A stretch of DNA of 64,000 nucleotides, from assembly GCF_963259705.1 (NCBI RefSeq), contig NC_081840.1, forward strand, positions 147,161,549 through 147,225,548, given 5' to 3'. The notes under the pieces are model-generated. The model saw only the letters and a program-made list of their open reading frames with translations, was not told the origin of the DNA and searched no databases. Within the stretch, counting starts at the first letter, position 1. The number at the start of each line of letters is the position of its first letter. This DNA is from Myotis daubentonii. Lineage: Eukaryota > Chordata > Mammalia > Chiroptera > Vespertilionidae. The translations under genes and the position numbers were made by a program. Shown one piece after another: positions 35,490 through 47,829 of the stretch.

Positions 35490-35825
35490 TTTCACCATTT
35501 CTCTTTCTTTTTCTCTTTCAGATCACTTCTGCAGTGGTCGGCAAACTGCGGCTCGGCAAAGCGTGGCTCGGGAGCCACATGCGGCTCTTTGGCCCCTTGA
35601 GTGTGGCTCTTCCACAAAATACCGACTTCTGCGCATGGGCTACAAAGTTTCAGTCACACTGTACGTGCGCGTCTGCACGTGGGAGTTTGTGGAAGAAACA
35701 CACTCAAGGGGCCAAAGAGCCGCATGTGGCTCTCGAGCCGCGGTTTATCAACCACAGCTTTAAGGGAACCAGCTGCCATGCCATGAGGACACTCAGGCAG
35801 CCCATGAAGAGGCCAACGTCCATAT
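35490..35825 (+). mobile_element. Old LTR fragment hosting a hAT element
   Basis: 'tttctctttcagatcactt..' before the hAT element and 'aagggaaccagctgccatgccatgaggacactcaggcagccc' after it together read as one mammalian MaLR-like LTR segment. The family assignment is from memory. Confidence 0.5.
35532..35757. mobile_element. Non-autonomous hAT hairpin element (226 bp)
   Basis: Begins CAGTGGTCGGCAAACTGCGG and ends CAACCACAG. The two arms (about 35532-35617 and 35677-35757) are inverted repeats sharing GAGCCACATGCGGCTCTTTG and CCCCTTGAGTGTG. One arm carries an extra GGCAAAGCGTGGCTC-like block. The middle also folds (ACGTGCGCGTCTGCACGT). CAG..CTG-type ends fit hAT. The expected 8-bp target duplication is not visible. 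The three open frames here are by-products. Confidence 0.8.
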
Positions 35826-35950
35826 CAGAAAGGAAGAAGCAAAGTTATCTTCATTAGCAGATGATGTGATTTTATATATAGAAAATCCTAAAGACTTCAA
35901 CAAAAACTGTTATAACTAATTGATGAATTTGGTAAAAAAAAAATTTTTAA

Positions 35951-36160
35951 ATATATTTTATTGATTTTTTACAGAGAAAAAGGGAGAGGGAATAGAGAGT
36001 TAGAAACATCGATGAGAAAGAAACATCGATCAGCTGCCTCCTGCACACCCCTACTGGGGATGTGCTCGCAACCAAGGTACATGCCCTTGACCAGAATCGA
36101 ACCTGGGACCCCTCAGTCTGCAGGCCGACATTCTACCCACTGAGCCAAACCTGTTAGGAC
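35951..36160 (-). mobile_element. VES SINE inside L1
   Basis: Minus-strand VES with head GTCCTAACAGGTTTGGCTC, GGTTCGATTCTGG and GATCGATGTTTC blocks. AAATTTTTAA and AAATTTTAAG at the edges are a plausible short duplication. Confidence 0.92.
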
Positions 36161-36397
36161 AAATTTTAAGATACAAAATTAGCATACAGAAATAAGTTGC
36201 ATTTCTATATACTAACAATGAAATATCTGGATAAAAATGAAAATAACCCCATTCACAACAGCATCAAAAAGAATTACATACTTAAGAATAAATTTAACCA
36301 AGGAGGTGAAAAATTTACATGGAAAACTACAATACATCAATGAAAGATACTAAAAAACACACAAATAAATGGAGAAACACCTATGTTTATGGAACAG

Positions 36398-37020
36398 TGT
36401 TATAATAATGTTATGGTAATAAGGAAACTCCTCTAATGTATGGAAATAATTATTGTGTGAAATGTTTGCTGTGTGGAGACCCCAAAACTCTGTAACTTCC
36501 AAAATGTGGTGAACGCCCCATTATCTTGATGTGAATGCCCTAAGCTCTTAAATTGTAAACACCCTGCTCCTAGCATAAGGCAAACCATCTGGCCTACACT
36601 GATAAGACACAAGTTGTTTACTACCAGCTGTATAAGCAGCAGATTTTCTTCAGTGGACGTCTCCTGCCTGATGAGAGGAGGACTCCACGTCACTCCATGA
36701 GACAAGCCCCTGATTGACTGCTCGGCTGTGTGAGCCTGAACCAACTGCGGCCGCCTGTCTGTCTCCGTCTTCGTCGTCCATCTTTTGGTGTGCATCACCG
36801 GGTGGCCTTTGCTGGAGCCTAGGACCCACTAGGAATAGGTAAATAAACCTTGTGTGATTGCATATTAATTCTGTCTCGTGTATTTATGTGTTCCGGTTCG
36901 GTTCAGCTGTCTAGACATTGAAGTACCAGGGGATAGGCCATTATTGCTGACTCCTGGTCACCTGCGTTTGTCCCACTAAGTCTAGACAGATAATTAATTA
37001 ATTGGGGCATAATTGGGACA
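36398..37020 (+). mobile_element. Solo LTR of an endogenous retrovirus (623 bp) in L1
   Basis: Starts TGTTATAATAATG and ends TTGGGACA. ACAG is duplicated at 36394-36397 and 37021-37024. L1 ORF2 is collinear across the site once it is removed. TATAAG at 36631 and AATAAA at 36842-36847 mark a probable promoter and polyadenylation signal in plus orientation. An inverted pair CTGTCTAGAC / GTCTAGACAG (about 36907 and 36981) lies downstream of the AATAAA. No internal genes remain. The 121-codon minus frame at 36433-36798 is antisense within the LTR and not taken as a gene. Confidence 0.87.
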
Positions 37021-37749
37021 ACAGAATAAATAATATTGCTTAAATGTTCATACCATCCAAAGTCACCTATAGAGTTAATGTAATTAATCTCTATCAAAGT
37101 TCCAATGGTATTTTTCACAGAAATAGGGGAAATGCTATAATTTCTGTGGACCCACAAAAGACCCTGAACAGACAAAGCAAGAACAAAGCTGGAGAACTCA
37201 CACTTCCTGATTTCAAACTATACTACAAACTACAGGAATCAAAATAGTGTATTACTGGCATAAAAATAGACAGATAGGCTGATAGAACAGAATTTACAAC
37301 CTCAAAATAAACTAGTGCATATATGGTCAATTTATGACAGAAAGTATATTATTGACTCTACAATGGGGAAAGAATAGTCTCTTCAAAAACAGGTACTGGG
37401 AAAACTGGATAATCACATGCAGAAGAATGAAATTGGCCTGCTATCTCACACCACTCACAAAAATTAACTCACGTGAATTAAAGGCTTAAACATAAGGCCT
37501 GAAACCACAAATATCTCAGATAAAAACATAAGAAAGTAGCTCCTTAACATTCGACACCAAAAGCACAGGCAACAAAAGCAAAAATAGACAAATAGTATTA
37601 TAGCCAATGAAAAAGCTTCTGCACATCAAAGAAACAATCAACAAACTGAAAAGACAGTCTATGGAATGGAAGAAACCATTTGAAAATCATATCTGGTAAG
37701 GGGTTAATAACTAAAATATAAGGAACTCAAATAACTCCATAGCAAAAGA

Positions 37750-37752
37750 AAA

Positions 37753-37784
<32 letters not shown>

Positions 37785-38185
37785 ACCGACAAAACTTTCT
37801 GGGCCTAATTCACATCTTTCTGGTTTTCCTCATTTCTGAAATTGGCATAATAAAAACGATGGTGGGGAAAAATAGTAAATTTTGCAGTTGCTCTGAGGAT
37901 TGAATATTATATGTACTTGAAAATTTGTTAGAAACAAATTTTTTATTTCTATTATTTTTTATTTCTAAAGTGGTTTCCATAGTTAGAATTAGGGTGCTAG
38001 GGCGTTAGCCTTCTTGTGTCTCAGTGAGGGGATTATTTTAAGATGTTACCAAGAAAAATCCACTCTACTTCAAGTGGAAGTTAGCTCACTTTGCACAAAG
38101 TACTTTGAAGAGAAGTCTTTCTGTTGAAAAGTTGGAGACATTGGGGGGGAGGTGGGGGGCAAGGAAACAAAACAAACAAAAAATC
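37750..38185. other. Non-L1 segment inside L1, with (AG)n
   Basis: L1 homology stops after 'aactccatagcaaaag' and resumes at 'aaaatctgatttaaaactgggc'. Between them are an (AG)n run at 37755-37790, a MIR-like piece ('ggttttcctcatttctgaaattggcataataa..gctctgaggattgaat', 37820-37910) and unassigned DNA. The cause of the interruption is not clear. Confidence 0.5.
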
Positions 38186-38539
38186 TGATTTAAAACTGGG
38201 CACAGGATCTAAGTAGCCATTTATCCAAAGAAGGTATCCATATGGTGTCTACAATACATGAAAAGAGGCTCAATGTCCATAATCACCAGGGACATGCAAA
38301 TCAAAACCATAATGAACATCGCCTCACACCTGTTAGAAAGGCTAATATCAAAAAGACCGGAGATAACAAGTGGTAATCATTTTGCAATATATAAGTGCAT
38401 CAAATCAGCACATGGTATACCCTTTAAACTTATACAGTGTTGGTGTATGCCAATTACATCTCAATAAAGATGGAAAAAAGAATGGTTTTTAGAGAATTGT
38501 TGTTTTTAATTGTTTTTAAAGAATTACAGTTTCTGGCCA

Positions 38540-38755
38540 CCAAAAGCCAGGGCTTCGAAGCAGATCCTCCCCTTATTGACTCCTCGGAGTGGACTAACAG
38601 CAGCTCCGGCTAACAGTTTGACCTCATGATCGAGCCAGAACCTCCAGCTCAGCTTTGCTCAATTCCTACTCCATAGAAGCTATGAGATAATCAATGATTT
38701 TGTTTTAAGCTGTTAGGTTTTGAAGTTATTTGCTACACTTACGTGTTCAATGAAT
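38540..38755 (+). mobile_element. Old mammalian LTR fragment
   Basis: 'cttcgaagcagatcctccccttattgac', 'acctcatgatcgagccagaacctccagctcagc', 'tatgagataatcaatgattttgttttaagctgttaggtttt' match the 3' portion of a MaLR-type LTR. Confidence 0.55.
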
Positions 38756-38770
38756 CTGGCTTAACTTTTT

Positions 38771-38853
38771 TTCTTTTTTTAAAAAAATTATTGAATTCAT
38801 TGGGGTGACATTAGTTATTAAAATTATATAGGTTTCAGGTGTACAATTCTATA
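38771..38853 (-). mobile_element. Very short L1 insertion with target duplication
   Basis: An 83-bp antisense L1 tail ('ttgaattcattggggtgacattag..ggtttcaggtgtacaattctata'), bracketed by CTGGCTTAACTTTTT (38756-38770) and CTGGCTTGACTTTTT (38854-38868). Confidence 0.9.
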
Positions 38854-38868
38854 CTGGCTTGACTTTTT

Positions 38869-39719
38869 AACATGGAAGTGCACACATCCATCTTTCTCAG
38901 GGTATTAATCATTCTGCAAACATATTTGGTGTTTGCATGCATTGCTTCTCAGATAAACACATTTCAATATAATAAGAGCCCAGAGAGATATAAAGAATAT
39001 GGAGACTTTTTACTTAAAATATATTGATATTTTACTAATATTAATGTATGAGAGATGACTACATGCCTTTAAAAAACATAGTTTGTCAACATTTTATGGT
39101 ATGTAAGTGATGGGTGTAAGCCTCAATAGAGATCAGTTGACTTATGTGGGTGTTTTTTTTACTTTAATTCTATAGTCATTTTTCAAGTCTACCATTTTCC
39201 AAAGAATAGATAAATATTCATAAACTGTTATTTTTTCTTTCATTTTCTTTTTTTTTCTTTTTTTTTCTTTTTTTTGCCATAAAGGGACTTGTCTACTAAC
39301 GCTATGTAGATTAATGAGGTACAAAGTGAAAAGAGATGCATGTAGATAATTAGTTGAGATGTTGTCAAGGAAATGGTTTCTGTGTTATCTATAATCTTTT
39401 GATTAAATTTTCTAATGAAATTTGGATTTAATGTTTAAAACCTTAAAAGAGATAAAAATCAACTCATCTTGGCTTAACTGAAAGTTTGAAGCATATAGTA
39501 GATACAGATTCCAAGTCTAGCTAGTGACCTTTTATTAATTAAAACAGAAATCATAAAAGCAAACAAAATTTCTTAGTTATACTCAAAAATCTTAGAGTTA
39601 TGGAAACAAAGTTCTGAGACAGGGAAGATGAAGCAAATAATTTTTCAAGTGTCTAACTCTCCATTAAAATGTTTGGCAGCACCTTTCACATATTGCAAAA
39701 TTTGACTAGGTATTAAGAG
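38869..39719. other. Unassigned AT-rich spacer
   Basis: Includes a T-rich (T8-9C)n tract at about 39236-39276. No gene recognised. Confidence 0.45.
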
Positions 39720-40010
39720 ATATTTGTTCAATGGTGACCATCTGTTGGAAAAAGAAAAATAGGAAGAAAGGAAATACATATATATGTGACACATAGGCAC
39801 AGATAGCAGTGTGGTGATGGCCAGAGGGTAAGGAGGTAGAGGGAGAGGTAGAAGTGAGCAAAGGGGGGACAAATGGGGATAGTAAGAAACTTAACTTTGG
39901 GCATTGAGCGCATAATACAGTGTGCAGATAACATTTTGTTGAGTTGTACACTTGAAACCTGTGTGGTTTCATTAACCAATGTCACCCCAATAAATTCAAT
40001 TTTAAAAAAA
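39720..40010 (+). mobile_element. L1 3' end
   Basis: 'gacacataggcacagatagcagtgtggtgatggccagagggtaagg', 'gtacacttgaaacctgtgtgg', 'ttaaccaatgtcaccccaataaattcaat' and an A8 tail form the bat L1 3' terminus. The overlapping minus-strand frames of 75-88 codons are antisense artefacts. Confidence 0.85.
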
Positions 40011-42088
40011 AGAACTGAAAAAAGGGTACAATGCTATAGATGGTAGGACAGCTGGGTCCTTTGAGAAGTTCTCTTTGGTGTTCTCACAGGACCTTGATCT
40101 TCTTCTGTTCTTGAAGTCTGGACTACATGCCTGCTCGCCCACCAGCTGCAAGTAGCCCACCCTAGTGTGCTTATCATACGACTAAGTAAATCGAGGTCAG
40201 TTTTCAGGCTTCCATACTCCAGTGAGCTCAGGCTTTAAACCTGACTGAATTTTATTTCTACAGGCTTAATTAACTCGGAGAGTTAAAAAACAAAACAAAA
40301 CAAAAAAAAAACCAACTCAACAAATACATCTTTGCATTTCTAGTTTTGGACTTTGTTTCTAGGCTCTCTGTATGCAGAAGTGGAGGGCAAAAGAAAAGTA
40401 ACCTCAAGTATTTATGTGATCATATGTCTCTCTTATCTTAATTTTGGAGAATAAGCTGCCTATAATTATCTTCTTATTATAAGCTATTTATAGTCTCTTG
40501 TTTTGTTAACTTGCTATTGTTCATTACTTTTTAAAGATTTAATTTCAGTGAACCTTAGAATGGCGAATGGGGGGTTACTATACATAGAGAGTTTAACAAG
40601 CTAAGATCCAACATGTTCGTGTAACGCCTTATCTTATTTATCGTGACATAACCCTGGGATGGTTTCCTGTCTGCAGATCCACTGTTAGAACACCATTAAA
40701 ATATTGTATATGGAATCATACCACCCGTTTATGAATTAGCTATATTTTAGTTTCTTCTACTTTAGAATCAGTATAAAAGAGTCATTTCTTCCAGATAAAT
40801 GAAGATTTGATTCATATCAAGGGAGCAAATAATAGGTTATTCATGATCATCTACAAATACCTAAAAGAGAAATGAAACCTCAAAATATTCAATCTAGTAC
40901 TTACCTACTATAAGTTTATACTAAGGTTAGTTATCGCCATCCAAAAATACCTAAAGATCAAGTCTTCTGCTCCTGGAAGTATTTAGCATGTTACCTTGTA
41001 CATAATAGGCACTCTCTTATGGAAGAGAGAAGGAGGAAAGAAAGAGTGAGTTTGCAGCAAGAACAATGCACTAACAATTGCACAATACAGCTGCAAAGCA
41101 GAGGACTCCTTAAGATATTCAGTCAATTGCCTCAATAAGGATTTTCTAAAACCTCCTCTCTGGGCTCCACAGAGTTAAATATTATGTACATTCACTCAGT
41201 TCTTAAACACACAGTCCCAAATCTGTATCACTCTTTGAGGTGAGGAATTATTCATTACTTTATGTGGTGGGAGATACGGTTAAACAAAAGATAAAGAAAT
41301 AACAAAATAAGGCAAAGTTAATTTCCTGACGAAGTAATACAAAATCCCCTGTATCCTCTCACTTCAAAAACTCTCCAACTCTAGGCAAATACTAGAGGCA
41401 AAGGACAGGGAAAGCAGATGAGGGAGTTTGGTCATTTGGGGCGCTTGTCAGAAAAACTAAATATTTTCCCCAAATGTTTTACGTTCAATAATACCCAACC
41501 ACAATGTGCCAAGCCTGTTTTCTCTTAATTTTTCAAACCCCTGTGTATTCCATGCTGAAATGTAATCCATGTGTCTCTGATTTGCTTACACTTAAATCAT
41601 TATAAAATGTTCAACTTTAAAAAAGGATGTCCCAGACATCTTTTGTGTCATCCTCCTGATCCTCGTTCAGAATATGGCATTTTGAAGAGTCAATAGAGAC
41701 AAATCCCTGTATAATTAATTAGAACTCAGAATTTACAAACTCTGCATAGATTTTTGTCTGCATGCATAAAAGCATGAATTTGTTCAATTAAGAAGAAAGA
41801 ATTAGTAAATTTACTAAATTGACCTATTTCCTTATAAAACTCCTTTAGATATTTATGATAAGGCCTGGCTAGCTTGGACTCTTCTTCAAATACCTTCTTC
41901 AGACTACTCAAATAAGATGCCTACACAGCAAATCTGAAATTTCTTGAGGATATATCGGGGAATGTAAAAGATGGGTGAGCAACTCAGGCACCAGAAGAAT
42001 TAAGTTCAGTATGTTCTCAGATAATGTCTTCTACTATGGTTAAAGATTAGCACTTTTCTAATATTATAGTTTAACCATTATAATGATA
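40011..42088. other. No recognised gene or repeat
   Basis: AT-rich DNA with ordinary short frames. A weak L2-like tail may lie near 40975-41020. Nothing else could be assigned. Confidence 0.45.
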
Positions 42089-42283
42089 CTAGAGGCCCGA
42101 TGCACGAAATTCATGCAAGAGTAGGCCTTCCTTCCCCCTGGCTGCCGGCACCAGCTTCCCTCTGGCACCTGGGACCCGGGCTTCCCTCACAGCCCCGGCT
42201 TTGTCTGGAAGGTTGTCCAGAAGGATGCCTGGAAGAACAGGACATCTGGTCTAATTAGCATATTATGCCTTTATTATTATAGA
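42089..42283 (-). mobile_element. Short HeliBat-type Helitron (195 bp)
   Basis: Minus strand starts TCTATAATAATAAAGGC, then ATAATATGCTAATTAGACCAG, and ends GCATGAATTTCGTGCATCGGGCCTCTAG-like (hairpin plus CTAG). Flanked by A and T. Same subfamily as 15007-15168. Confidence 0.94.
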
Positions 42284-44242
42284 TGAACTAAGGGTTCTAG
42301 GGCATAGAGACTTAGAGAAGAAGACTGTAGACACTAAATCAACTAGGTTTCAGGTTGTGGACTTGGTGCCTCTAAACCAGGACTGTAGTAAGTTCATGAG
42401 AAATGGACAGAGATGACCGTCTGCCATCCTCCCTTCTTTTACCACAGGCTCTTTCTCAGGGGTGGGGTTGGACTACAAAAAGGGGGAAGAAAATAGGTTC
42501 ACAGCGAGTCTGCATCTTTACAATAAATACTTATAAGGACTTGAAAAAAGTGTTTGTGTTTCTTGCTCCAAATAGAGAATAACAAAGCAATAAAGCAAAA
42601 CCCTGCTGACTATATCTGAAATTTAGGGAGAGAGAGGCAGACAAAGAAATAAAAATAAAGAACTTAAACTCTATCACCTTAAAGCCACCCAGAAAGGAGG
42701 CGATCTTCCTCAGAGTGAGGGTAGACAAGGTCAGCCTGATATTTGAAAACATAGAAAGGGAAAAGGTAGGGTAAGCACAATATGTTCTATCAGTGCTCGT
42801 TTGCTCTAGTTTGTCATTTCACACTCCCAACAGAACAAACATGTATTTCACCAGTGTAATCTTAGTTTGTGGCAGTTTCACCTTCATAGGATAGCGCCTC
42901 CATCTTCCTATCCTCTCCCTGGTCTAATAGGATGCAGTGAATGGTTTGCAAACATTTTCAGAGACTTTCTAACACCTCAGTAGAATTCAACCAATGGCTG
43001 GCATGGGGAGAAGGAGTGGGAAGAACAGTTGAACAGATTGGAGAGCATCTGGGCCAAGCCAAGTGGATTCTGCCACCTGATGCAAAGAGGAAGCTGCAGA
43101 GACATCCAGGACCGGCTGTCAGAAACCTGGTTTCTGACCCAAACTTGTGACATTGAATTTATTTCACTGGGAAAAAGTCTGGATTTGTTCTCAATTACAC
43201 TTATCCCTATCAGGAAAAACCTCCGATACCCTGTTGTTTCTTTGGAAGAGCCCACAATTACGGATTATGAGAGTTAGGAAAATTGTTTGTAATAAAACAA
43301 GAGAGCACTGCATTTATTAGAATTATTCAACATTGCAAGATGTAGCCCAGCTAAGGTCCAGCCAAATGTTCAGTCTAGTTGAGGTAGGCCCTGCAAGAAA
43401 AGGATATTTCATTTTGAACTTGACTGTCAGTTTTGCACTTGAGGCTAAGGAAACTAAAATTCTATGGGCAGGAAATTGATTTTAACAAGGCAAAATTTGT
43501 TTCCTTTAAAAAATAAAAGAGAGAACCAACAAAAGCTCTATTTAGGATTATTTGTACTAGCATTCTTTTTATTTTCTTATTACATGGATGACTCTTCCCC
43601 TTGTAAGTCTTGGCTCCAGGGACACAATGTTCTTCAACTTCCCTGTTTCTCTTCTCGAGCTCTGCAGTCTCACAACATCCCATTGTCATCTCCTCTCCCC
43701 TCTCCCCATTCTATAGAGATGCATGCTAATGAGCAGAAAACATCTCAACAGGCTCAGACGTGGACGCTCATTTGTTCTCTTCATTTTTATAGATTTCTCC
43801 CCAGTTTTATCATTTTTCTCTTCATTTTTATGCTTATCACTTATCCTTGACTGACACTGCATTCTTAAGTATGTCTGACAGTTTAATGGGACTCATTGGA
43901 GTGCAGTCAGAAAGCAGTTATCTTTTCTCCACTACTATCTTTGCTCTCTACATAGGCAGTTCAGCTAAAGGAGGAAATACAGAGCAATACTAGAAAGCTC
44001 AGACACCGGAGAGCCAGACCACCAGAGTATCAATCCCAGCTCCAGCTCCCACAATTAATTAGAATATATATATATATGCTAGTTAATATAATATATTAAA
44101 CTAATATGTATATTTGAACTAACATAAATATTAGAACAGTATTCAGATAGCATAAAGGTTATTATATAAAGCTAGCTTTTATTACTGTTCTATTTCAAAC
44201 AGATCCTATAATTTTTTCAGCTACTTTAAAATGAAAAAGACC
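42284..44242. other. No recognised gene; possible MIR remnant
   Basis: A MIR-like stretch may lie near 43990-44050 ('accagagtatcaatcccagctccagctccc'). A short (TA)n run lies near 44066-44077. The 128-codon plus frame at 43464-43850 is serine/leucine-rich without a recognised domain. Confidence 0.42.
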
Positions 44243-44258
44243 CTCATTCTCTGATTTT

Positions 44259-44490
44259 CTTTAATCCTCACCCAAGGATATGTTTTTATTGATTTTAAAG
44301 AGAGAGAGGAAGGGAGAGGGAGAGAGAAAAGCATTGATGTGAGAGAGAAACATTGACCAGCTACTTCACCTACTTGCCCAGACTGGGGATCACACCTGCA
44401 ACCTGGGTATGTGCCCTAACTGGGAATCAAACCCATGACTTTTTGGTCTATGGGATGATGCTCCAACTAACTGAGCCACACCATCCAGGG
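44259..44490 (-). mobile_element. VES SINE, longer-tailed variant
   Basis: Minus-strand VES with head CCCTGGATGGTGTGGCTCAG and the variant tail ..ATATCCTTGGGTGAGGATTAA. CTCATTCTCTGATTTT (44243-44258) and CTCATTTTCTGATTTT (44491-44506) are a 16-bp duplication with one mismatch. Confidence 0.95.
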
Positions 44491-44506
44491 CTCATTTTCT
44501 GATTTT

Positions 44507-47500
44507 TAAAAATCTAATAAAAACTCCAGTCTCTCATCTAATTCAGAGTTGTTTTTTTCCATTATATAGACCTGATCTGGACTTTGCAAAACAGCAACTG
44601 GGAAATGGTCTATGTCTTTTAATGTTTTTCTAACTTTCTCTTCAGCATTCTTTTCCTACTCAATATTTTCCTTCTAAATTCTCCAGGGTCAGGGTGGGGG
44701 TGAGGAATTACAGATAAAGGGGCAAAGGCTACTTTCCTTATTTGGTCTTGTCTGAGGTTTTCTCTTGGCAGTGAAATGTCCTCTGTCAGACATTCAACTT
44801 CTGCCTCTTCAGTTTGTCAGGTTCTTTCCCAGAAACTCTTTAAACTGGCCTGCTCCATACCAGAGACTCCTACAATAAATAAGACCATCATACATCAAAA
44901 TATCCCTGGACAGTCATGGTCTATGCCTCTTGTCTTGGCACAATTACTAATAACACCCCCTTGGACTCTTTAAACTGCCGTGATTTGGGAAATAAATTAT
45001 GCAATCACCCTAACACTGTACAACTGTTCAGCTTGAGCAGCATGCTCTCCAGCTGACCTCTTCTACTGTGTGGCTCCACTATCTGCCAGTCTCCTTGGAA
45101 TCTACCACTTCATCCATCCAATCGGCAAGTTTATGAGACAAGATGGTGTGGCAGATTATACAAGAGAGTTTTAGAAGCCAAGCATAGAACTGGCATAAAT
45201 CACTTCTACCCACATACCACTGCCAGGACCATGTCTACTCACATAATTTATGACTCCAACTTTTCTTTTTTGCATTACACAACCCCCCTTTCAAGTTCCT
45301 CTTGTTGGATCTCTCCAACTTCTAAATTCAAGGCTAACTGAAAAATCGAATTTTCTTGTGCACCCGAGAGGATGAAAGCAAATTGGTATCTTTCCAGACT
45401 TTGCCAGTTCCACACTCTAGTCAGCAAATACTCATTTGATCTTCTTCCCACACATAGATCACATTACCTCCTCCCGGAAGAACAACCCAAAGTCCTCTCC
45501 AGTCATAGAGCCTAAGATTGCAGGTGATGCTCAATCCCTTCCATCAGGTCTATAAATGATTCCTTTTTGTTTGATGACCAGTTGGCTAAAATGATGTGTT
45601 TTCTGCTTCTCCCTTCCCTGCATATACCCAATATTCAGTTGTGGAACCAAGGACAGGCAAACTTCAATAAACATCCCATTCAGAAAGAGGAAGAATGGGA
45701 GACATACGGTTGTCACTGGGAAGACATTGTGCTAGCTCCCTGTTCTGGTATGGGGACAGTACTTGATTTAATCTTTATTCTGTTCTCTGTGAGGAACTCC
45801 CTCGCCCATATTCTTTGGGCCATTTGTTCTGCCCTCTGGGAGAATACCAATCTAAAATGGGTACTGAGGAGCCTCCCCCCTGTGAAGGGTCTTAAATCTT
45901 TGAAGCTACATTCTACTCATGAATAATTTGGTTCCAGTATCTGTATTGTCATAATCAGTCAAAGGCTTTCTAAACTAGGGCTGTGTTTCTTGAGGAAGTC
46001 AATTGCCTCAAATACTCAGTAAATGTCTAATCATTTTGCTTTCAGTCAGTTCCATGTTCTGTATACCAGTAACCACACCCAAAATTATTTCTTAGACACA
46101 GTAAGATGTGGCATTTAAAAGGACTTTGAAGAAAAAAACCCAGTAAAATTTATTTGTTAAATGAAGTGACTCTGGGGAAAGAGCCAATTAAGGGTGTGGT
46201 CCTCCCACTCAAGCCAGTTAATTTCAAGTAGCCAACATTAAGTTGAGAGAAGGAAAGAGGCATGAAAACAAGAAAGCAAATAAATAAAGCCAACATGAGA
46301 TTCAATTAAATCAAGCTGCTTTAAAAATTTTTTTTTTTTTACCTAAAATAGCCTTCTTTCCTTTCTTCAGACTTGTTTTGTGGGAACACCCCATCTCTTC
46401 CACACCCTTACGAAACATACAAGTTAGGGATTTTTTTCTCACATGGCAAACGCTATTAAGTACACAGCTGCTATTTTGGTTTGAGCTCTTCAAGTATGTC
46501 AAGGGTAGCACTTCTGTGCATCTTTTGTTTTGTTCTGTCATGGTTGAAAGTTGGCTGCCACAGATCTTACAAGAACATCTGCACTGATGGAAGGAATGGG
46601 GAAAATGTGTGGCATCAGCAATATGTCCCTTTTATCAGGAAATCAACATTGCCATCCAGTATTTACCATTCTGCTTATGTTCTACAGTTTGTTGGGCAAT
46701 ACTATTAAATTTCTAAGTTTAATTAAAGTAAAATAAAATTATTAATTAAAATATCAGAATTAGAGCCAAAAATGCATATTTAATATTTAATCAAATTTCA
46801 TATCTTTGGAAAATTAGGTATGTTAAACAAATTGCCTTATACTGCAATACAGAAAGGAAATAAATTTATAATTTAAAAAAATAACTTGAACCAACTGATT
46901 TTCTTTTTTAACCTCTATGAGTTCTTGAAAGGGACTGAAAATTTTGTAAATGCTAAAAATAAAGTCACTTATAATGATTTTGATAAACAATACTGATTGG
47001 TTCAATCGGCCATGGGTAAGACAAATGTGGGTGATTGAATTATTGGCATAGAAGAAAAGGAAGGAGGGGAAAGGGAAAACTGAAGATAGTTTTATCAACA
47101 ACTCTATATGTTAACCAGATTCAAACCAAATTAAAGCAAGATTCATGAAATTAGCATTAATGGAGGGAAATTATGTGGGACTATATTAATTGTTCAGGAG
47201 CAGTTTGATTGTAATTCTTGTGGATTTGAATTTACAGTTGCTTTGTGGAGGAGAAAATACTAATCACAGTGAAGGGAAGGCATAAGGAGTGCCAGACACT
47301 ATTCTGGCTACTGTAATTAATACTTTCATTATGCTTCATTTAAACTTAGACATTTAATGACACTGCCCAACTCAAATTTTGCCCAACACTAGCAAAAGAG
47401 GAATTACAGGGAATTCAAAAAGTAAGCCAATAAATTATAATAAAAATACTATTGTAACATGAATGAGGAAATATCTTTTTATTTGGGAGATAATGGTGAA

Positions 47501-47829
47501 AGCTCTCAAATGGTTTCAAAAGGCCATTTAAAAGCTACTGAGATAAGTTTTACAGGATGAATTGGGTCCAACATACAGATATGGTAGAGAAGGGGATCCC
47601 GTGCAGTTGGAAGAACAGCATATATTGAGGCATGGACCCATGAAAGAGCCTGAAGTTTCTGGAACCATAAACAAAAAGATTTGTGAGATGGTAGATAGCA
47701 TGGCCCAAGCTGGAGCCTGGAAAGTAAGACATTGGTAAGGTTACAAATTACCTTGGGTGGTTTGAAGTGTTTATTCTCTATCCAGGGGCAACAGAGATTG
47801 ATGAGAAATCAGAAGAAGTAGATGACTAG
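44507..47829. other. Mostly single-copy-looking DNA
   Basis: No gene or recent transposon recognised. 46140-46330 and 47100-47270 contain several TAATTA/ATTAAT-type homeodomain-like motifs in less repetitive sequence. A MIR-like trace may be present near 47290-47345. The 119-codon plus frame at 45567-45926 has no recognised domain. Confidence 0.4.

Larger units (their letters stand above)
35826..38485 (+). mobile_element. L1 ORF2 to 3' end, interrupted
   Basis: ORF2 runs from 'gcaaagttatcttcattagcagatgatgtgatt', via 'aaactacaatacatcaatgaaag', 'agttccaatggtatttttcacagaaatag', 'acttcctgatttcaaactatactacaaa', 'gctatctcacaccactcac', to 'aactgggcacaggatctaagtagcc' and 'gacatgcaaatcaaaaccataatga'. 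Interrupted by VES (35951-36160), a solo LTR (36398-37020) and a ~430-bp non-L1 segment (37750-38185). Frames are broken. Confidence 0.88.

Noticed and set aside
35524..35765. 8-bp target duplication for the hAT element
   Set aside because: The flanking octamers (CACTTCTG and CTTTAAGG) do not match well enough to claim one.
36433..36798. 121-codon minus-strand frame
   Set aside because: Antisense within the solo LTR; no domain recognised.
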